Part shown: positions 15,908 to 26,761 of the stretch, one piece after another
Layout: each line of letters starts with the position of its first letter
Position numbering within the stretch: position 1 is the first letter of the stretch
Assembly: GCA_964467175.1 (NCBI GenBank)
Contig: CAYXNY010000038.1
Location: 1 to 55,129 of the forward strand
Length of the DNA: 55,129 nucleotides
Direction of reading: 5' to 3'
Origin: JAWAFD01 sp964467175
GTDB lineage: Archaea > Micrarchaeota > Micrarchaeia > Anstonellales > J096
Notes under the pieces: generated by a model
Database searches by the model: none
The model's input: the letters and a program-made list of their open reading frames with translations, nothing else
What the model was told of the DNA's origin: nothing
Made by a program: the position numbers and the translations under genes

Positions 15908-17434
15908 ATGCGGCTTGGAACTGTAATTGCGGATGAACACATTCCGAACACTTCTGAGTTTGCGTTTGTGTTTGATAAAGGCGCGAAGGTGAGGAAAGGG
16001 CAGTATGTGCAGGCAGAGAGCGAGGACGGCCTAGTTTTCGGCTACGTTGCAGATGTTTACAGGGGCAACAGATATTTTGAGAGGGCGGAAAGTGTTTCAG
16101 AATACGAGAGGGAATCAAAAATCGCCGACCATTTTCCTGTGAAGGACTGGGAGTACATAATAGGCCAGGTTAAAATCTTGGGGAGCGCAGAAATAAACGG
16201 AAGCGAACTCAGGCAGAAAAGAACATCCATCCCGCCATTTCCGGGCGCAGAGGTGCATTCCGCAAACGAAGACTTTCTCAGGCAGTTTGTTGGCTTCGCT
16301 GACAACGGGCTTCTTCTTGGAAAGCTTCAGAACCACGAGGTTGAGGCAAGGCTGGACATGACGAGGCTTCTGCAGAAACATCTAGCCATCCTTGCCATGA
16401 GCGGTGCAGGAAAGAGCCATCTCGCGAGCGTTCTGATAGAGGAAATCCTCGATAGAAAAAAAGAGGACGGGAGGATAGCCGTGGTTGTAGTGGATATCCA
16501 TGGAGAATACTATGGGTTCAAGGAAGACCCGGCGTACAGGAGCAAAACGAAGGTTGTGAGCGGAAAGGACATAAAGATTTCTTTCAGGCGCCTCACCCCG
16601 GCAATCGTGAGGGAATTTTTTCCGGATATAGGCCAGTCGAATGCGCAGTACTCAACCCTTTCCGGTGTTCTGAAAGAAATGCAAAGAGAAATGAAAAATG
16701 AGCACAGGGAATATTCCATCAAGGATTTGATAGCAAAAATAGAAGCATCGAAATCCGCTACCGAAAATGTCAAGATTCCACTCCTGAGGGCACTGCACGA
16801 GCTTGGCAGTTACAGAATTATTTCAGGGACCGAAAACCCGAAATTTGCAAAGGACATAAAGCCGGGAGAGCTTTTAATCCTTGATTTAAGCGACCTGGAC
16901 GATTACAAAAAGAAGCAGATTCTCGTTTCCTACACCGCGAAAAGGCTTTTTAAACTCAGGAAAGAAGGGCGCATCCCGCCGTTGCTGTTTCTTGTTGAGG
17001 AGGCGCACAACTTTGCTCCGGAGAGGATAGACAAATACTCCGGAATTGCAAAGCGCGATGTTGAAAAAATCGCGAGGGAAGGAAGAAAGTTCGGTGTTTC
17101 GCTCTGCCTAATCTCCCAAAGGCCGGTCAATCTTTCAACAACCGCGCTGAGCCAGTGCAACACGCACATCATCCTTCGCGTAACAAACCCAAACGACCTG
17201 GACCATATCAAAAAGAGTAGTGAAGGTATAGATGAAAGGATGAGTAGAAGCATTACTGCCCTGCAGACAGGGGAAGCCATAGTCGTAGGGTCGGCCGTAA
17301 ACGCGCCCATATTTATAGATATACGCGAGAGAAAATCAAAAAAGAAAGAAAAAGGGAAGCCTCTGCACGAGCAGGCGCTGGAGTTTGAAAATAACCAGAA
17401 ACAAAAAGAGGAAGATGTTGAGGCGTTCTTATGA
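15908..17434 (+). CDS. herA: HerA-type DNA translocase/helicase
   Basis: Hexameric FtsK/HerA ATPase that pumps DNA in double-strand-break end resection, normally with NurA. 508 residues, usual size. An N-terminal HAS-barrel (about 1-90) is followed by Walker A AMSGAGKS (163-170), Walker B LLFLVEEAH (about 360) and the arginine region SQRPVNLSTTALSQC. nurA, mre11 and rad50 are not in the window. The stop overlaps the next gene by ATGA. Confidence 0.93.
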   Translation: MRLGTVIADEHIPNTSEFAFVFDKGAKVRKGQYVQAESEDGLVFGYVADVYRGNRYFERAESVSEYERESKIADHFPVKDWEYIIGQVKILGSAEINGSELRQKRTSIPPFPGAEVHSANEDFLRQFVGFADNGLLLGKLQNHEVEARLDMTRLLQKHLAILAMSGAGKSHLASVLIEEILDRKKEDGRIAVVVVDIHGEYYGFKEDPAYRSKTKVVSGKDIKISFRRLTPAIVREFFPDIGQSNAQYSTLSGVLKEMQREMKNEHREYSIKDLIAKIEASKSATENVKIPLLRALHELGSYRIISGTENPKFAKDIKPGELLILDLSDLDDYKKKQILVSYTAKRLFKLRKEGRIPPLLFLVEEAHNFAPERIDKYSGIAKRDVEKIAREGRKFGVSLCLISQRPVNLSTTALSQCNTHIILRVTNPNDLDHIKKSSEGIDERMSRSITALQTGEAIVVGSAVNAPIFIDIRERKSKKKEKGKPLHEQALEFENNQKQKEEDVEAFL

Positions 17435-18753
17435 AAAGAAGGGTTATAATAGTCGGCGCCGCCGGCAGGGACTTCCATAACTTCAACATGTTTTTCAGGA
17501 ACAACAAAAACTACGAGGTTGTCTGCTTTACAGCAACGCAGATTCCAGGGATAGAGGGAAGAAAATATCCTGCGAAGCTTGCGGGCAAACTCTATCCAAA
17601 AGGAATTCCGATTTACAGCGAGGAGAGGCTTGAGGAGCTCATAAAAAAACACAGTGTTGATGAAGTTGTTTTTGCGTATTCTGATGTAAGCCATGAGCAT
17701 GTTATGCACGTTGTGGCGAGGGCTCAGTCGGCCGGTGCAACCTTCGTCCTCCAAGGACCAAAGGATACGATGCTGAAAAGCAAAAAGCCGGTTATAGCTG
17801 TATGCGCGGTGAGAACGGGCGCCGGAAAGAGCCCTCTTACAAGAAAAATTGCAGAGGTTCTGCGCAAAAAGGGAAAGAGATTTGTAGTTGTGCGCCACCC
17901 AATGCCATATGGACAGCTGGAAAAGCAGGAAGTTGAGCGGTTTGAAAGGTTGGATGATCTGAAAAAATATAAATGCACTATTGAAGAGATGGAGGAGTAC
18001 GAGCACCACATAAGGAATGGAACTGTTGTGTACGCGGGAGTTGATTATGAAAAGATCCTGCGTAAGGCAGAAGAGGAAGCTGAGATAGTCCTGTGGGATG
18101 GTGGAAACAACGACATTCCTTTCTACAAACCAGATTTGCTTTTTGTTGTTGCGGATTCTTTGCGGGCAGGGCATGAGTTGGCATATCACCCGGGCGAAAC
18201 AAATTTCAGAATGGCGGATGTTATCGTTGTCAATAAATATTCCGAAAATAAAGAAGGTGGAGAGGCGATAATAGAAAACGCAAAGAGGATAAACCCAAAA
18301 GCGAGAATAATAAAATCAGATATGGTGCTGACAGTTGAAGGTGACATTCATGGAAAAACAGTTCTTGTGGTGGAGGACGGACCAACAGTAACTCACGGCG
18401 GCATGGCTTACGGAGCCGGCTATGTTGCGGCAAAAAATGCAGGCGCAGAGATAATAGACCCGAGAAAATTTGCAGCTGGGAGCATAAAAGAAACCTTTGA
18501 AAAATACCCGCACCTTAAAGAAGTTCTGCCTGCGATGGGCTATGGAAAAAAGCAGATGAAGGAGCTTGAAGAAACAATAAACAAAAGCAACGCAGAAGTT
18601 ATTGTCATCGGAACTCCAATAGACCTGAGCAGGCATTTAAGAGTCAATAAGCCATGCGTAAGGATTGCGTACAGCATAAAAGAAATAGAAGGAAGTATCC
18701 AGAAAGAGGTAGAGGGATTTTTGAAAAAAGCAACCAAACGGATTAATTTTTAA
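17431..18753 (+). CDS. Cyclic 2,3-diphosphoglycerate synthetase-like P-loop protein
   Basis: 440 residues. The N-terminal Rossmann-like part (VIIVGAAGRDFHNFN) precedes a P-loop, RTGAGKSPLTR (about residue 130), and a GTPase/ATPase core with LWDGGNND and a second dinucleotide-like block. This is the COG2403 family, whose biochemically known member makes cyclic 2,3-DPG, a solute of methanogens. The same fold is widespread in archaea lacking that solute, so the reaction here is uncertain. Start coupled to herA. Confidence 0.8.
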   Translation: MKRRVIIVGAAGRDFHNFNMFFRNNKNYEVVCFTATQIPGIEGRKYPAKLAGKLYPKGIPIYSEERLEELIKKHSVDEVVFAYSDVSHEHVMHVVARAQSAGATFVLQGPKDTMLKSKKPVIAVCAVRTGAGKSPLTRKIAEVLRKKGKRFVVVRHPMPYGQLEKQEVERFERLDDLKKYKCTIEEMEEYEHHIRNGTVVYAGVDYEKILRKAEEEAEIVLWDGGNNDIPFYKPDLLFVVADSLRAGHELAYHPGETNFRMADVIVVNKYSENKEGGEAIIENAKRINPKARIIKSDMVLTVEGDIHGKTVLVVEDGPTVTHGGMAYGAGYVAAKNAGAEIIDPRKFAAGSIKETFEKYPHLKEVLPAMGYGKKQMKELEETINKSNAEVIVIGTPIDLSRHLRVNKPCVRIAYSIKEIEGSIQKEVEGFLKKATKRINF

Positions 18754-18776
18754 GCACTTGCGCAGAATACATTCTT

Positions 18777-19952
18777 ATGGAAGAGGTAGCGGCAATCGGT
18801 CTGCTTTCGGCAATCTCCCTAGGTTTCATAGCATCCCTTCTCTCAAAAAGCGCCAGGCTTCCTTATGTTCCCCTCCTTCTCGTGGTTGCTGCGCTCATGG
18901 GTCCGTACGGTATGGAGATTGTTGATGAGGAAAGCATAGATGTATTCTCCTCTATCGGCGCCGTTCTCCTGCTTTATATAATCGGCCTTGAGATGCGCAC
19001 TGAAGGGCTTGGAAAACTCGGTCTGCTCTCGCTTTTTATTGCGGTATTAAAACTTTCTTTAGTCGGTTTGGTTATAGCTGTGGCGTCGCTTTTCTTCGGA
19101 ATACCCCTAGTCCATTCTCTTCTTTTAGGGCTTACACTCGCAATAACCAGCACTGCGATATTCGCTGCGGCGAGTAAGGATTTTAAAGTCGCCGATAAAA
19201 ACGAAGCAAAAATGATGTATGCGGAGCTGATATGGGAGGACATATTTGCGGTTCTTTTTATAGTAGTTGCGGCATCGACAACAATAACCGGGAATGTTTT
19301 GTTCATGCCCGTTTTGAATATAATTTTTTTCGGCATATTAATCGTGTTGATGAACTTTCTTGTCATGGGCATCATTGAGCTTATCCCGAAAGATGATGAG
19401 CTTTATTTTTTGTTTTTCCTTTCTTTTGCCGGGCTTGTACTTCTCCTCGGCAGCCTTTTCTCCGTTCCGCTCAGCGTCGCCGCTTTCTTTGCCGGCATCT
19501 CCTCTTCGACCCGGAAAGAAGTCGGACGTGTTAAAGAAAAAATAGAATTTTTTACTTCTCTTTTTGTGATGATGTTCTTTCTTTCTCTTGGGATGAAGGC
19601 AAATTTTGCGTCTCTTCTCGATCCTGAATTGGCATTTGCTACCTTTATGTTTCTTATACTAAGCATCGTTGCGAAGGCCGTTGTTTCTTCGGCTTCGCTC
19701 GTGCTCATGAAAACGGATGTTAAAACAGCAACTCTTATGGGAATACTCATGGTTTCCACAGGAGAGTTTTCCATGCTTATCGCCGCCTCTCTTGCGAACG
19801 TATTCCCATTTGATATACTCACCATAACAATAACAGTAGTTTTCTTCTCTTCCGTCCTTACATGGCTTTTGGCTGAACGCGCGCCCTATTATACTGCTCT
19901 TCTGTCAAATCTTATCAGTTTTTTCCGTAAATCAAAAACAAGTAAGAAGTAA
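18777..19952 (+). CDS. Cation:proton antiporter, CPA2 (KefB/NapA-like)
   Basis: 391 residues, almost entirely hydrophobic helices (about 11-12 membrane segments), matching a Na+/H+ or K+/H+ exchanger membrane domain. The CPA2 pattern is seen: LLYIIGLEM in the early part and GLTLAITSTAIFAA in segment 4-5. No RCK/TrkA domain follows. It would set cytoplasmic pH and ion balance. Leaderless-looking start 23 bases after the previous stop. Confidence 0.88.
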   Translation: MEEVAAIGLLSAISLGFIASLLSKSARLPYVPLLLVVAALMGPYGMEIVDEESIDVFSSIGAVLLLYIIGLEMRTEGLGKLGLLSLFIAVLKLSLVGLVIAVASLFFGIPLVHSLLLGLTLAITSTAIFAAASKDFKVADKNEAKMMYAELIWEDIFAVLFIVVAASTTITGNVLFMPVLNIIFFGILIVLMNFLVMGIIELIPKDDELYFLFFLSFAGLVLLLGSLFSVPLSVAAFFAGISSSTRKEVGRVKEKIEFFTSLFVMMFFLSLGMKANFASLLDPELAFATFMFLILSIVAKAVVSSASLVLMKTDVKTATLMGILMVSTGEFSMLIAASLANVFPFDILTITITVVFFSSVLTWLLAERAPYYTALLSNLISFFRKSKTSKK

Positions 19953-19997
19953 GAACAAATAAAAAGAAAAACAAGAACAAAGGTTATTCCTTCAAAT

Positions 19998-20291
19998 TTA
20001 TTTTGCCAGGGTTATCTCTATGGATGAAACCTTGCTAGGCCTTCCATCCTCGCTTGTCAGCTCCTCAGTCCCTATCTTTATATCCTTTATCTTTGCGTCC
20101 GGCATAAATCTGTTCTTCACTACCTCCACCACATCCACAGCCCTGGAAATCAGTTTTCCTCTCGCTTTCACTGTTACCTCATTTGCACCGTTGGTAAACT
20201 GGGTAACAACTGCCAGGACATAGCCCATAAGGCCCTTCTTCCCTACATATATTGTGTTCTCCTCTCTTTCTCTTTTTTCTGTCACTGCCAT
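19998..20291 (-). CDS. alba: Chromatin protein Alba
   Basis: 97-residue DNA/RNA-binding dimer that coats archaeal chromosomes. MAVTEKREREENTIYVGKK carries the conserved lysines after TIYVG, and the middle holds ISRAVDVVEVVKNRF, all typical of Alba. The ATG at 20291 follows a GGGGTGAA ribosome site; the longer frame reaching back to 20591 runs into the divergent abce1 gene and is not used. Confidence 0.95.
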   Translation of the reverse strand: MAVTEKREREENTIYVGKKGLMGYVLAVVTQFTNGANEVTVKARGKLISRAVDVVEVVKNRFMPDAKIKDIKIGTEELTSEDGRPSKVSSIEITLAK

Positions 20292-20373
20292 ATTTTCACC
20301 CCTTTGTTTTCTGTAGTGTTCCATACATTCCTCGTTTCCATTTAAAAATCTTTCTCCTGCTTCAACTCTGTTT

Positions 20374-22089
20374 ATGAAAAGGAAAAGGATAGCAGTTGTG
20401 GACCGCGACTTGTGCATAAGAGAAAAATGCGGGTACATATGCATGAATGTCTGCCCAGTGAACAGAATGGGCGAGGAATGCATAACAAAAGAGGAAGAAA
20501 CGAACTTCCCTACGATAAACGAGTTCGCATGCATAGGATGCGGAATATGCGTGAAGAAATGCCCTGTGCATGCCATAACGGTAATAAACATTTCCGGGGA
20601 GAAGGACGACCCGGTTTTTCAGTACGGCCCAAACAGCTTTCGGCTCTACGGCCTTCCCCTTCCTAAAAAAGGCGTGGCCGGAATAGTGGGAAGGAACGGC
20701 ATAGGAAAATCAACCGCAGTAAAAATTCTTTCAAAACAGCTCAAGCCGAACTTCGGCGATTATTCAAAAGAATATTCATGGGATGAGGTGCTTCCAAATC
20801 TTTCTCCTGAGCTCAAGGAGTACTTTTCGAGCACGCAGAAGATCTCCGTGAAACCGCAGAATGTTCTGTACGTTACGGAAGCTTTTGACGGCACGGCGGA
20901 GGAGCTGCTCAAAAAAATGGACGAGCGGAATGGTTTTGAAAATGCGGTGAAAATTTTCGGGCTTGAAAAAATACTGAAAAGAAAAATAAGCCAGCTCAGC
21001 GGCGGGGAGCTGCAGAAGGTTGCGATCGCCGCGGCGTACGTTAAGGATGCGACCTTTTATTTTTTCGACGAGCCCTCCACCTACCTTGATATAGGGGAGA
21101 GGATGAACATAGGAATCTTCATGAAAGATTTTTCGGAAGAAAAAAGCGTGATGGTTGTTGAGCACGACCTCACCATCCTTGATTACATGAGTGATTATGT
21201 CTATGTCTTCTACGGAGAGGAGAACGCGTACGGTGTTGTTTCAAACGTAAAGCCGGTCCGCCGGGGAATAAACGAATATCTCTCAGGTTTTCTCTCGGAT
21301 GAAAACACGCGGTTCAGGGATCATGAGATAAAAATTTCAAAATACAGCGAAAGCGAGGTTTCTGCACCCCCGTTCTTTTCCTATGGAACGATTGAAGAAA
21401 AATTTGAAGGGTTCTCGCTGCGCGCCGAAAAAGGAGAAATAAAAAAGGGCGAAATAATCGGAATTGTTGGTAGGAATGCGCTTGGAAAAACAACATTCAT
21501 AAAAGCGCTTTCCGCTTCAAAGAATATTACTGTTTCATACAAGCCCCAGTACATAAAAGCCGAGGACGCGATCGTAAGGGATGTTTTTTCATCCCGGAAG
21601 CTTCTTCCGGATATTTTTGAGGCGGCAAAGGGGAAATTGGGGGTTGAAAAACTTCTTGAGAAAAACCTCAAAGGGCTGAGCGGCGGAGAGCTGCAGAGGG
21701 TTGCGGTGGTGCTCGCGCTCAGCACAGAGGCGGACGTCTATCTTTTCGACGAGCCGACCGGATTTTTGGATGTGGAGCAGAGGCTCGCATTCTCTGAGCT
21801 TCTCAGAAAAGTCATAGACGAACAGAAGAAAGCCGCGTTTGTTGTGGACCATGATGTTGTTTTCATAGACAGCGTTGCAAGCAGGCTGGTTGTTTTCACC
21901 GGCGAGCCATCGGTCAGCGGCTCCGCAACCTCCCCGATGAATAAAAGAGAAGGGATGAACCTTTTTTTGAAAACCATGGGGATAACGATGAGAAGGGACA
22001 AGGACAGCAACAGGCCGAGGATAAACAAGCCGGACAGCGTTCTTGATAGGGAGCAGAAACAGAACGATGCTTATTTTTATTCAGAATAA
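20374..22089 (+). CDS. abce1: Ribosome-recycling ATPase ABCE1 (Rli1)
   Basis: Splits ribosomes after termination with aRF1/Pelota. 571 residues: two [4Fe-4S] motifs at the N-terminus (CIREKCGYICMNVCP; CIGCGICVKKCP), then twin ABC cassettes with Walker A GRNGIGKST and GRNALGKTT, signature motifs LSGGELQKV and LSGGELQRV, and Walker B FFDEPSTYLD and LFDEPTGFLD. All key residues are present. Divergent from alba. Confidence 0.97.
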   Translation: MKRKRIAVVDRDLCIREKCGYICMNVCPVNRMGEECITKEEETNFPTINEFACIGCGICVKKCPVHAITVINISGEKDDPVFQYGPNSFRLYGLPLPKKGVAGIVGRNGIGKSTAVKILSKQLKPNFGDYSKEYSWDEVLPNLSPELKEYFSSTQKISVKPQNVLYVTEAFDGTAEELLKKMDERNGFENAVKIFGLEKILKRKISQLSGGELQKVAIAAAYVKDATFYFFDEPSTYLDIGERMNIGIFMKDFSEEKSVMVVEHDLTILDYMSDYVYVFYGEENAYGVVSNVKPVRRGINEYLSGFLSDENTRFRDHEIKISKYSESEVSAPPFFSYGTIEEKFEGFSLRAEKGEIKKGEIIGIVGRNALGKTTFIKALSASKNITVSYKPQYIKAEDAIVRDVFSSRKLLPDIFEAAKGKLGVEKLLEKNLKGLSGGELQRVAVVLALSTEADVYLFDEPTGFLDVEQRLAFSELLRKVIDEQKKAAFVVDHDVVFIDSVASRLVVFTGEPSVSGSATSPMNKREGMNLFLKTMGITMRRDKDSNRPRINKPDSVLDREQKQNDAYFYSE

Positions 22090-22154
22090 AATGAAGCAAA
22101 ATTAGGCCTAAAAACAACGCACTGTTTTAAAATGTTGCCCATAAATATTCTATC

Positions 22155-22463
22155 ATGAACAATACCAAAAAAAGGATTAAAATAGCAACGCTTGCTCTCG
22201 CACTCATACTCCTTATAGGCACTGTTTTTTATCATTTCTACGAGGGTTTTACTTGGATTGATGCGTTCTATTTCACCGCGATTACGATCACAACGGTGGG
22301 TTACGGGGACTTGCACCCGACGCAAGATATAAGCAAGGTCTTCACGGTTTTTCTTTCATTTTCAGGCATAGGATTGGTTTTCTATTATTTGATGTTAAGC
22401 GCCGGCTACTACTTGGATTTGATAGAAAGGAGAATGATGATCAAGGGCAAAAAACGTTCCTAA
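22155..22463 (+). CDS. Small potassium channel, two-helix pore
   Basis: 102 residues. One membrane helix (10-27), the pore loop with the K+ selectivity filter TVGYGD (47-52), and a second helix (about 62-86). Four copies would form a minimal KcsA-like channel. No regulatory RCK domain is attached; the basic C-terminal tail (KGKKRS) is cytosolic. Confidence 0.92.
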   Translation: MNNTKKRIKIATLALALILLIGTVFYHFYEGFTWIDAFYFTAITITTVGYGDLHPTQDISKVFTVFLSFSGIGLVFYYLMLSAGYYLDLIERRMMIKGKKRS

Positions 22464-22501
22464 ATTCTTCCTAAATTCTTTATAATTCTTTATTATCTTT
22501 A

Positions 22502-23065
22502 TTATTCGATTTCCGTCTGGTTCAGGCCGATGGTGAAAACTTCCGTCTCCCCTCTTTCGTTCACAACAACTTTGTAATAGTAATTGGCGTTGCCAATCCA
22601 TACCACCTCCCACCCGCCCTCAATTTTATTCACCACCGGCTCCGCCCTGAAAGAATTAATATACCCCTCCACTATTGCATTCTCCCGCCAGCTCTTTATT
22701 ATCGCCTCCTCCTCAAACGCTATGGGCAGGTCGTGCACTTCGCAGTTTTTTGTGATGTACTCCGGTGGCTGGGGTTCAAAACCCTGTTTTGGATAAAGGT
22801 AGTAGAGATGGATTCTTCTCGGGCATTTTGTATAATAGTCAAAAGTGACTCTAGTAACTATCTCATAATACCCTCCTCTATCCCTTGTTTCGACGATGCT
22901 TATTTTATCAGCATTTGAATATTTCGCCTGCAAATCCTGCAGGACGAAGTTTTCGGCATCGCCCTTCTCCACTCTCGGCGGAGTGGGTGGCATGAAGACT
23001 ATGTAAAGCACGAGCACAGAAAGTATTATTACCGACCCGAACTTTATAATTTCCTCAATTCTCAT
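22502..23065 (-). CDS. Membrane-anchored protein with extracytoplasmic domain, unknown function
   Basis: 187 residues. One N-terminal membrane helix (IIKFGSVIILSVLVLYIVF, 6-24), then a soluble alpha/beta domain outside the cell. The end (IEGGWEVVWIGNANYYYKVVVNERGETEVF) resembles a PepSY/cystatin-like strand pattern, and two cysteines (KCPRR and KNCEV) could form a disulfide. No named family recognised. Confidence 0.68.
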   Translation of the reverse strand: MRIEEIIKFGSVIILSVLVLYIVFMPPTPPRVEKGDAENFVLQDLQAKYSNADKISIVETRDRGGYYEIVTRVTFDYYTKCPRRIHLYYLYPKQGFEPQPPEYITKNCEVHDLPIAFEEEAIIKSWRENAIVEGYINSFRAEPVVNKIEGGWEVVWIGNANYYYKVVVNERGETEVFTIGLNQTEIE

Positions 23066-23251
23066 ACTGTTTTTCTATGTCGGAACAAAGGTTTAAAAAA
23101 CCTTCCCGGAAGAAATATATTCCGCTCTGTCCGGTTAAAGGCAGGGTCAAAGTGGATATTCGTATTCTGCGAATATGACAGAGGCTTCAAGGGTTTTCAA
23201 GAGAAGGTTTCCTGTCAATTCCTCCGTATGTTTAGTGCAGCGGACAACTGA

Positions 23252-24808
<1,557 letters not shown>

Positions 24809-24895
24809 AAAAAAGGAAATGCAAGGGGCCCTTCTCTGAATAAACCTTGAAGCCAAACCAAACAAACCAAAATTTCTTTTTTATTAAAACTTAAA

Positions 24896-25804
24896 CTAAG
24901 GATACTCCGGACACTTTGGGCAGATTTTTTCGCCGGTAGAACAGTTGCATTCAACATAAATCACATGTCCGCAGCAGCAGGTTTGCTCATTTTTTCCAAA
25001 TTCAAATCTTCTCTGCAGGACATATATGCATGGAGATTCGCATGTTTTATTCTTCCATTTTTCTTCTGCTTTCTTGATGCACGCGGTGTCATTTAGGTTT
25101 GTTCCTAAGTACGTTTCATACTCAGAAGCCGGGCATACCCATTCGCAATTCACAGGAGTTGGGTCGCAGTAATTTCCCTTTCCATCCCTGTCTCCGTCCT
25201 CCTGCTTTGGATTATATATGGTTGGACAATTATCTACATCTCCGCAAACCCCATCCCCGTCCTCATCATTTTTACTATCCAGCGGACAAACATCGCATGC
25301 ATCCCCGATTCCGTCCCTGTCCATATCGCTTTGGTTGCTGTTTGATATATTCACGCAATTGTCCTCTTCATCACCCACTCCATCCTCATCAATATCCCCG
25401 CATGTCTGCCCTTCGCTTTCGCATCCTGTGTAGTTGCTTCCGGGCCCAAAAACAACCGCGCATTTCAAATTCCTGCACTCAAAATGCCTTGGCCCGCATG
25501 GGTCAAACTCCTTCATGCATGTTTCATTCTCCCCGGGTCCCTCCACAAGCACGCACATGTAGTTGATGCATTCGTAGTGGTATTCCGGCGGAGGAGGAAG
25601 TTCGCATGGCTTTCCGGGCATGGTGCAGTTTCCCTGGTTTTCTCCCGGCCCGCTTACAACAGTGCATTTTTGATTTATGCATTCATAGTGATAAACAGGA
25701 TAGGTTATATTTTCAGCTTCGTTTTCTTCGGTTTTGTTCTGTATGCATCCAGAAAGAAGCAACAAAACTATCGAAAAAAAAGCATAAAATACGGCCGGCC
25801 TCAT
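24896..25804 (-). CDS. Surface lipoprotein with Cys-rich repeats and thrombospondin type-3-like repeats
   Basis: 302 residues from MRPAVFYAF (ribosome site GGGGGAGA). A signal peptide ends in the lipobox LLLSGC, so it is probably lipid-anchored outside the cell. Three repeats of about 33 residues follow with the pattern HxECxNxxCxVxxGPGxN, then calcium-binding DxDxDGxGD loops (DIDEDGVGDEEDNC; DMDRDGIGDACDVC; GDRDGKGNYC). A Cys-rich tail carries CCCGH and CNCSTGEKICPKCP. Probable roles are adhesion or a Ca-stabilised envelope protein; the partner is unknown. Confidence 0.8.
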   Translation of the reverse strand: MRPAVFYAFFSIVLLLLSGCIQNKTEENEAENITYPVYHYECINQKCTVVSGPGENQGNCTMPGKPCELPPPPEYHYECINYMCVLVEGPGENETCMKEFDPCGPRHFECRNLKCAVVFGPGSNYTGCESEGQTCGDIDEDGVGDEEDNCVNISNSNQSDMDRDGIGDACDVCPLDSKNDEDGDGVCGDVDNCPTIYNPKQEDGDRDGKGNYCDPTPVNCEWVCPASEYETYLGTNLNDTACIKKAEEKWKNKTCESPCIYVLQRRFEFGKNEQTCCCGHVIYVECNCSTGEKICPKCPEYP

Positions 25805-25828
25805 GCATCTCCCCCAACCCAATATTTT

Positions 25829-26758
25829 TTATATGTTTTGCGTATCGAATCGCTCAACAAATATCCTTCTGTCATACTCCTTCACCCTTCTTAAAACCTC
25901 TTCTCTGTCCGCAATCCTGTTGTACGCTTTTCCTTCTACGCAGAAAGAGCTCGCAACCGTCGCAAATCCCCCGGCCGCTTCAACATCTCCTGTTTCAAAA
26001 TAAATCGTTGCAAAAGCAGTTGCGAAAACATCTCCGGCGCCAGTTTCATCAACGGTTTCTGTTGCAAAGGCAGGGAAGAATATTGCTGTTCCGGTTCTTT
26101 TTGAGTAGATTATGCTTCCTTTTCTTCCGAGGGTAAGCTCAACAACCTCCGGCCCGCATTTCGCTATCTCTTTTATTGCTTCGATCTCCTCCTTCATGCT
26201 TCTTATCTTCACGCGCTTCTTCTTCAATCCGCTCAGAACAAATTCTATTTCTATCTCAGAGAGCTTTAGAAGGTCAACATTTTTCAAAATTTTCTCTGCG
26301 TTCTTCATAGGCCTATGCTCCATTCTTTTTCCGACCTTAGCTTTCCTCACAAAGCCCTGCACATCGAGCGAAACCATGTCTGCTTTTTTTCTTGCCTCTA
26401 TTATTGCTTTTTCTCCAACCTGCTCGGCAAAAAGAGGGTTGAAATGAACTATATCAGCCTTGAGACCAAAAGAATTTATTGCCGAACTTAGAGAAATTGG
26501 GGTCTGGTATCTCTCTTCTCCAAAATACTCTGTTTTGAGTGTTGTGGTTGCCTTATCCTCTATGCCAAAAACCTTGACCCGGTCGTTTTCAACTATGGCC
26601 TTCCATTTCTCCAAATCCTCTTTTTTTGCTTTTGTAATTGCATAAACATTTCCATTCCACATTCCCACCGCAGAAATAACGTTGTAGGTTATCCCTCCGA
26701 ATTCCTTCCTTTCCCCAAAAATATCCTTGCAGAGCCCGCCAACCACAGCGAACTTCAT
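25829..26758 (-). CDS. PfkB-family carbohydrate/nucleoside kinase
   Basis: 309 residues in the ribokinase fold: N-terminal VVGGLCKDIFG with a substrate-binding glycine pair, then the anion-hole and catalytic motif DETGAGDVF (Asp as base) near residue 240. The substrate cannot be read from sequence. Nucleoside kinases of this family feed the archaeal AMP/ribose-1,5-bisphosphate route that ends in RuBisCO, and a form III RuBisCO is in this window, so a nucleoside or ribose substrate is possible. Lies 3 bases downstream of rtcB in the same direction. Confidence 0.8.
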   Translation of the reverse strand: MKFAVVGGLCKDIFGERKEFGGITYNVISAVGMWNGNVYAITKAKKEDLEKWKAIVENDRVKVFGIEDKATTTLKTEYFGEERYQTPISLSSAINSFGLKADIVHFNPLFAEQVGEKAIIEARKKADMVSLDVQGFVRKAKVGKRMEHRPMKNAEKILKNVDLLKLSEIEIEFVLSGLKKKRVKIRSMKEEIEAIKEIAKCGPEVVELTLGRKGSIIYSKRTGTAIFFPAFATETVDETGAGDVFATAFATIYFETGDVEAAGGFATVASSFCVEGKAYNRIADREEVLRRVKEYDRRIFVERFDTQNI

Positions 26759-26761
26759 TAC

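Noticed and set aside
16930..18189. 419-residue frame opposite herA and the cyclic-DPG-synthetase-like gene
   Set aside because: Antisense shadow of two clearly recognised genes; no motif, no ribosome site.
20292..20591. 100-residue N-terminal extension of Alba
   Set aside because: It would overlap the abce1 start region, and the proper ATG at 20291 has a GGGGTGAA ribosome site.
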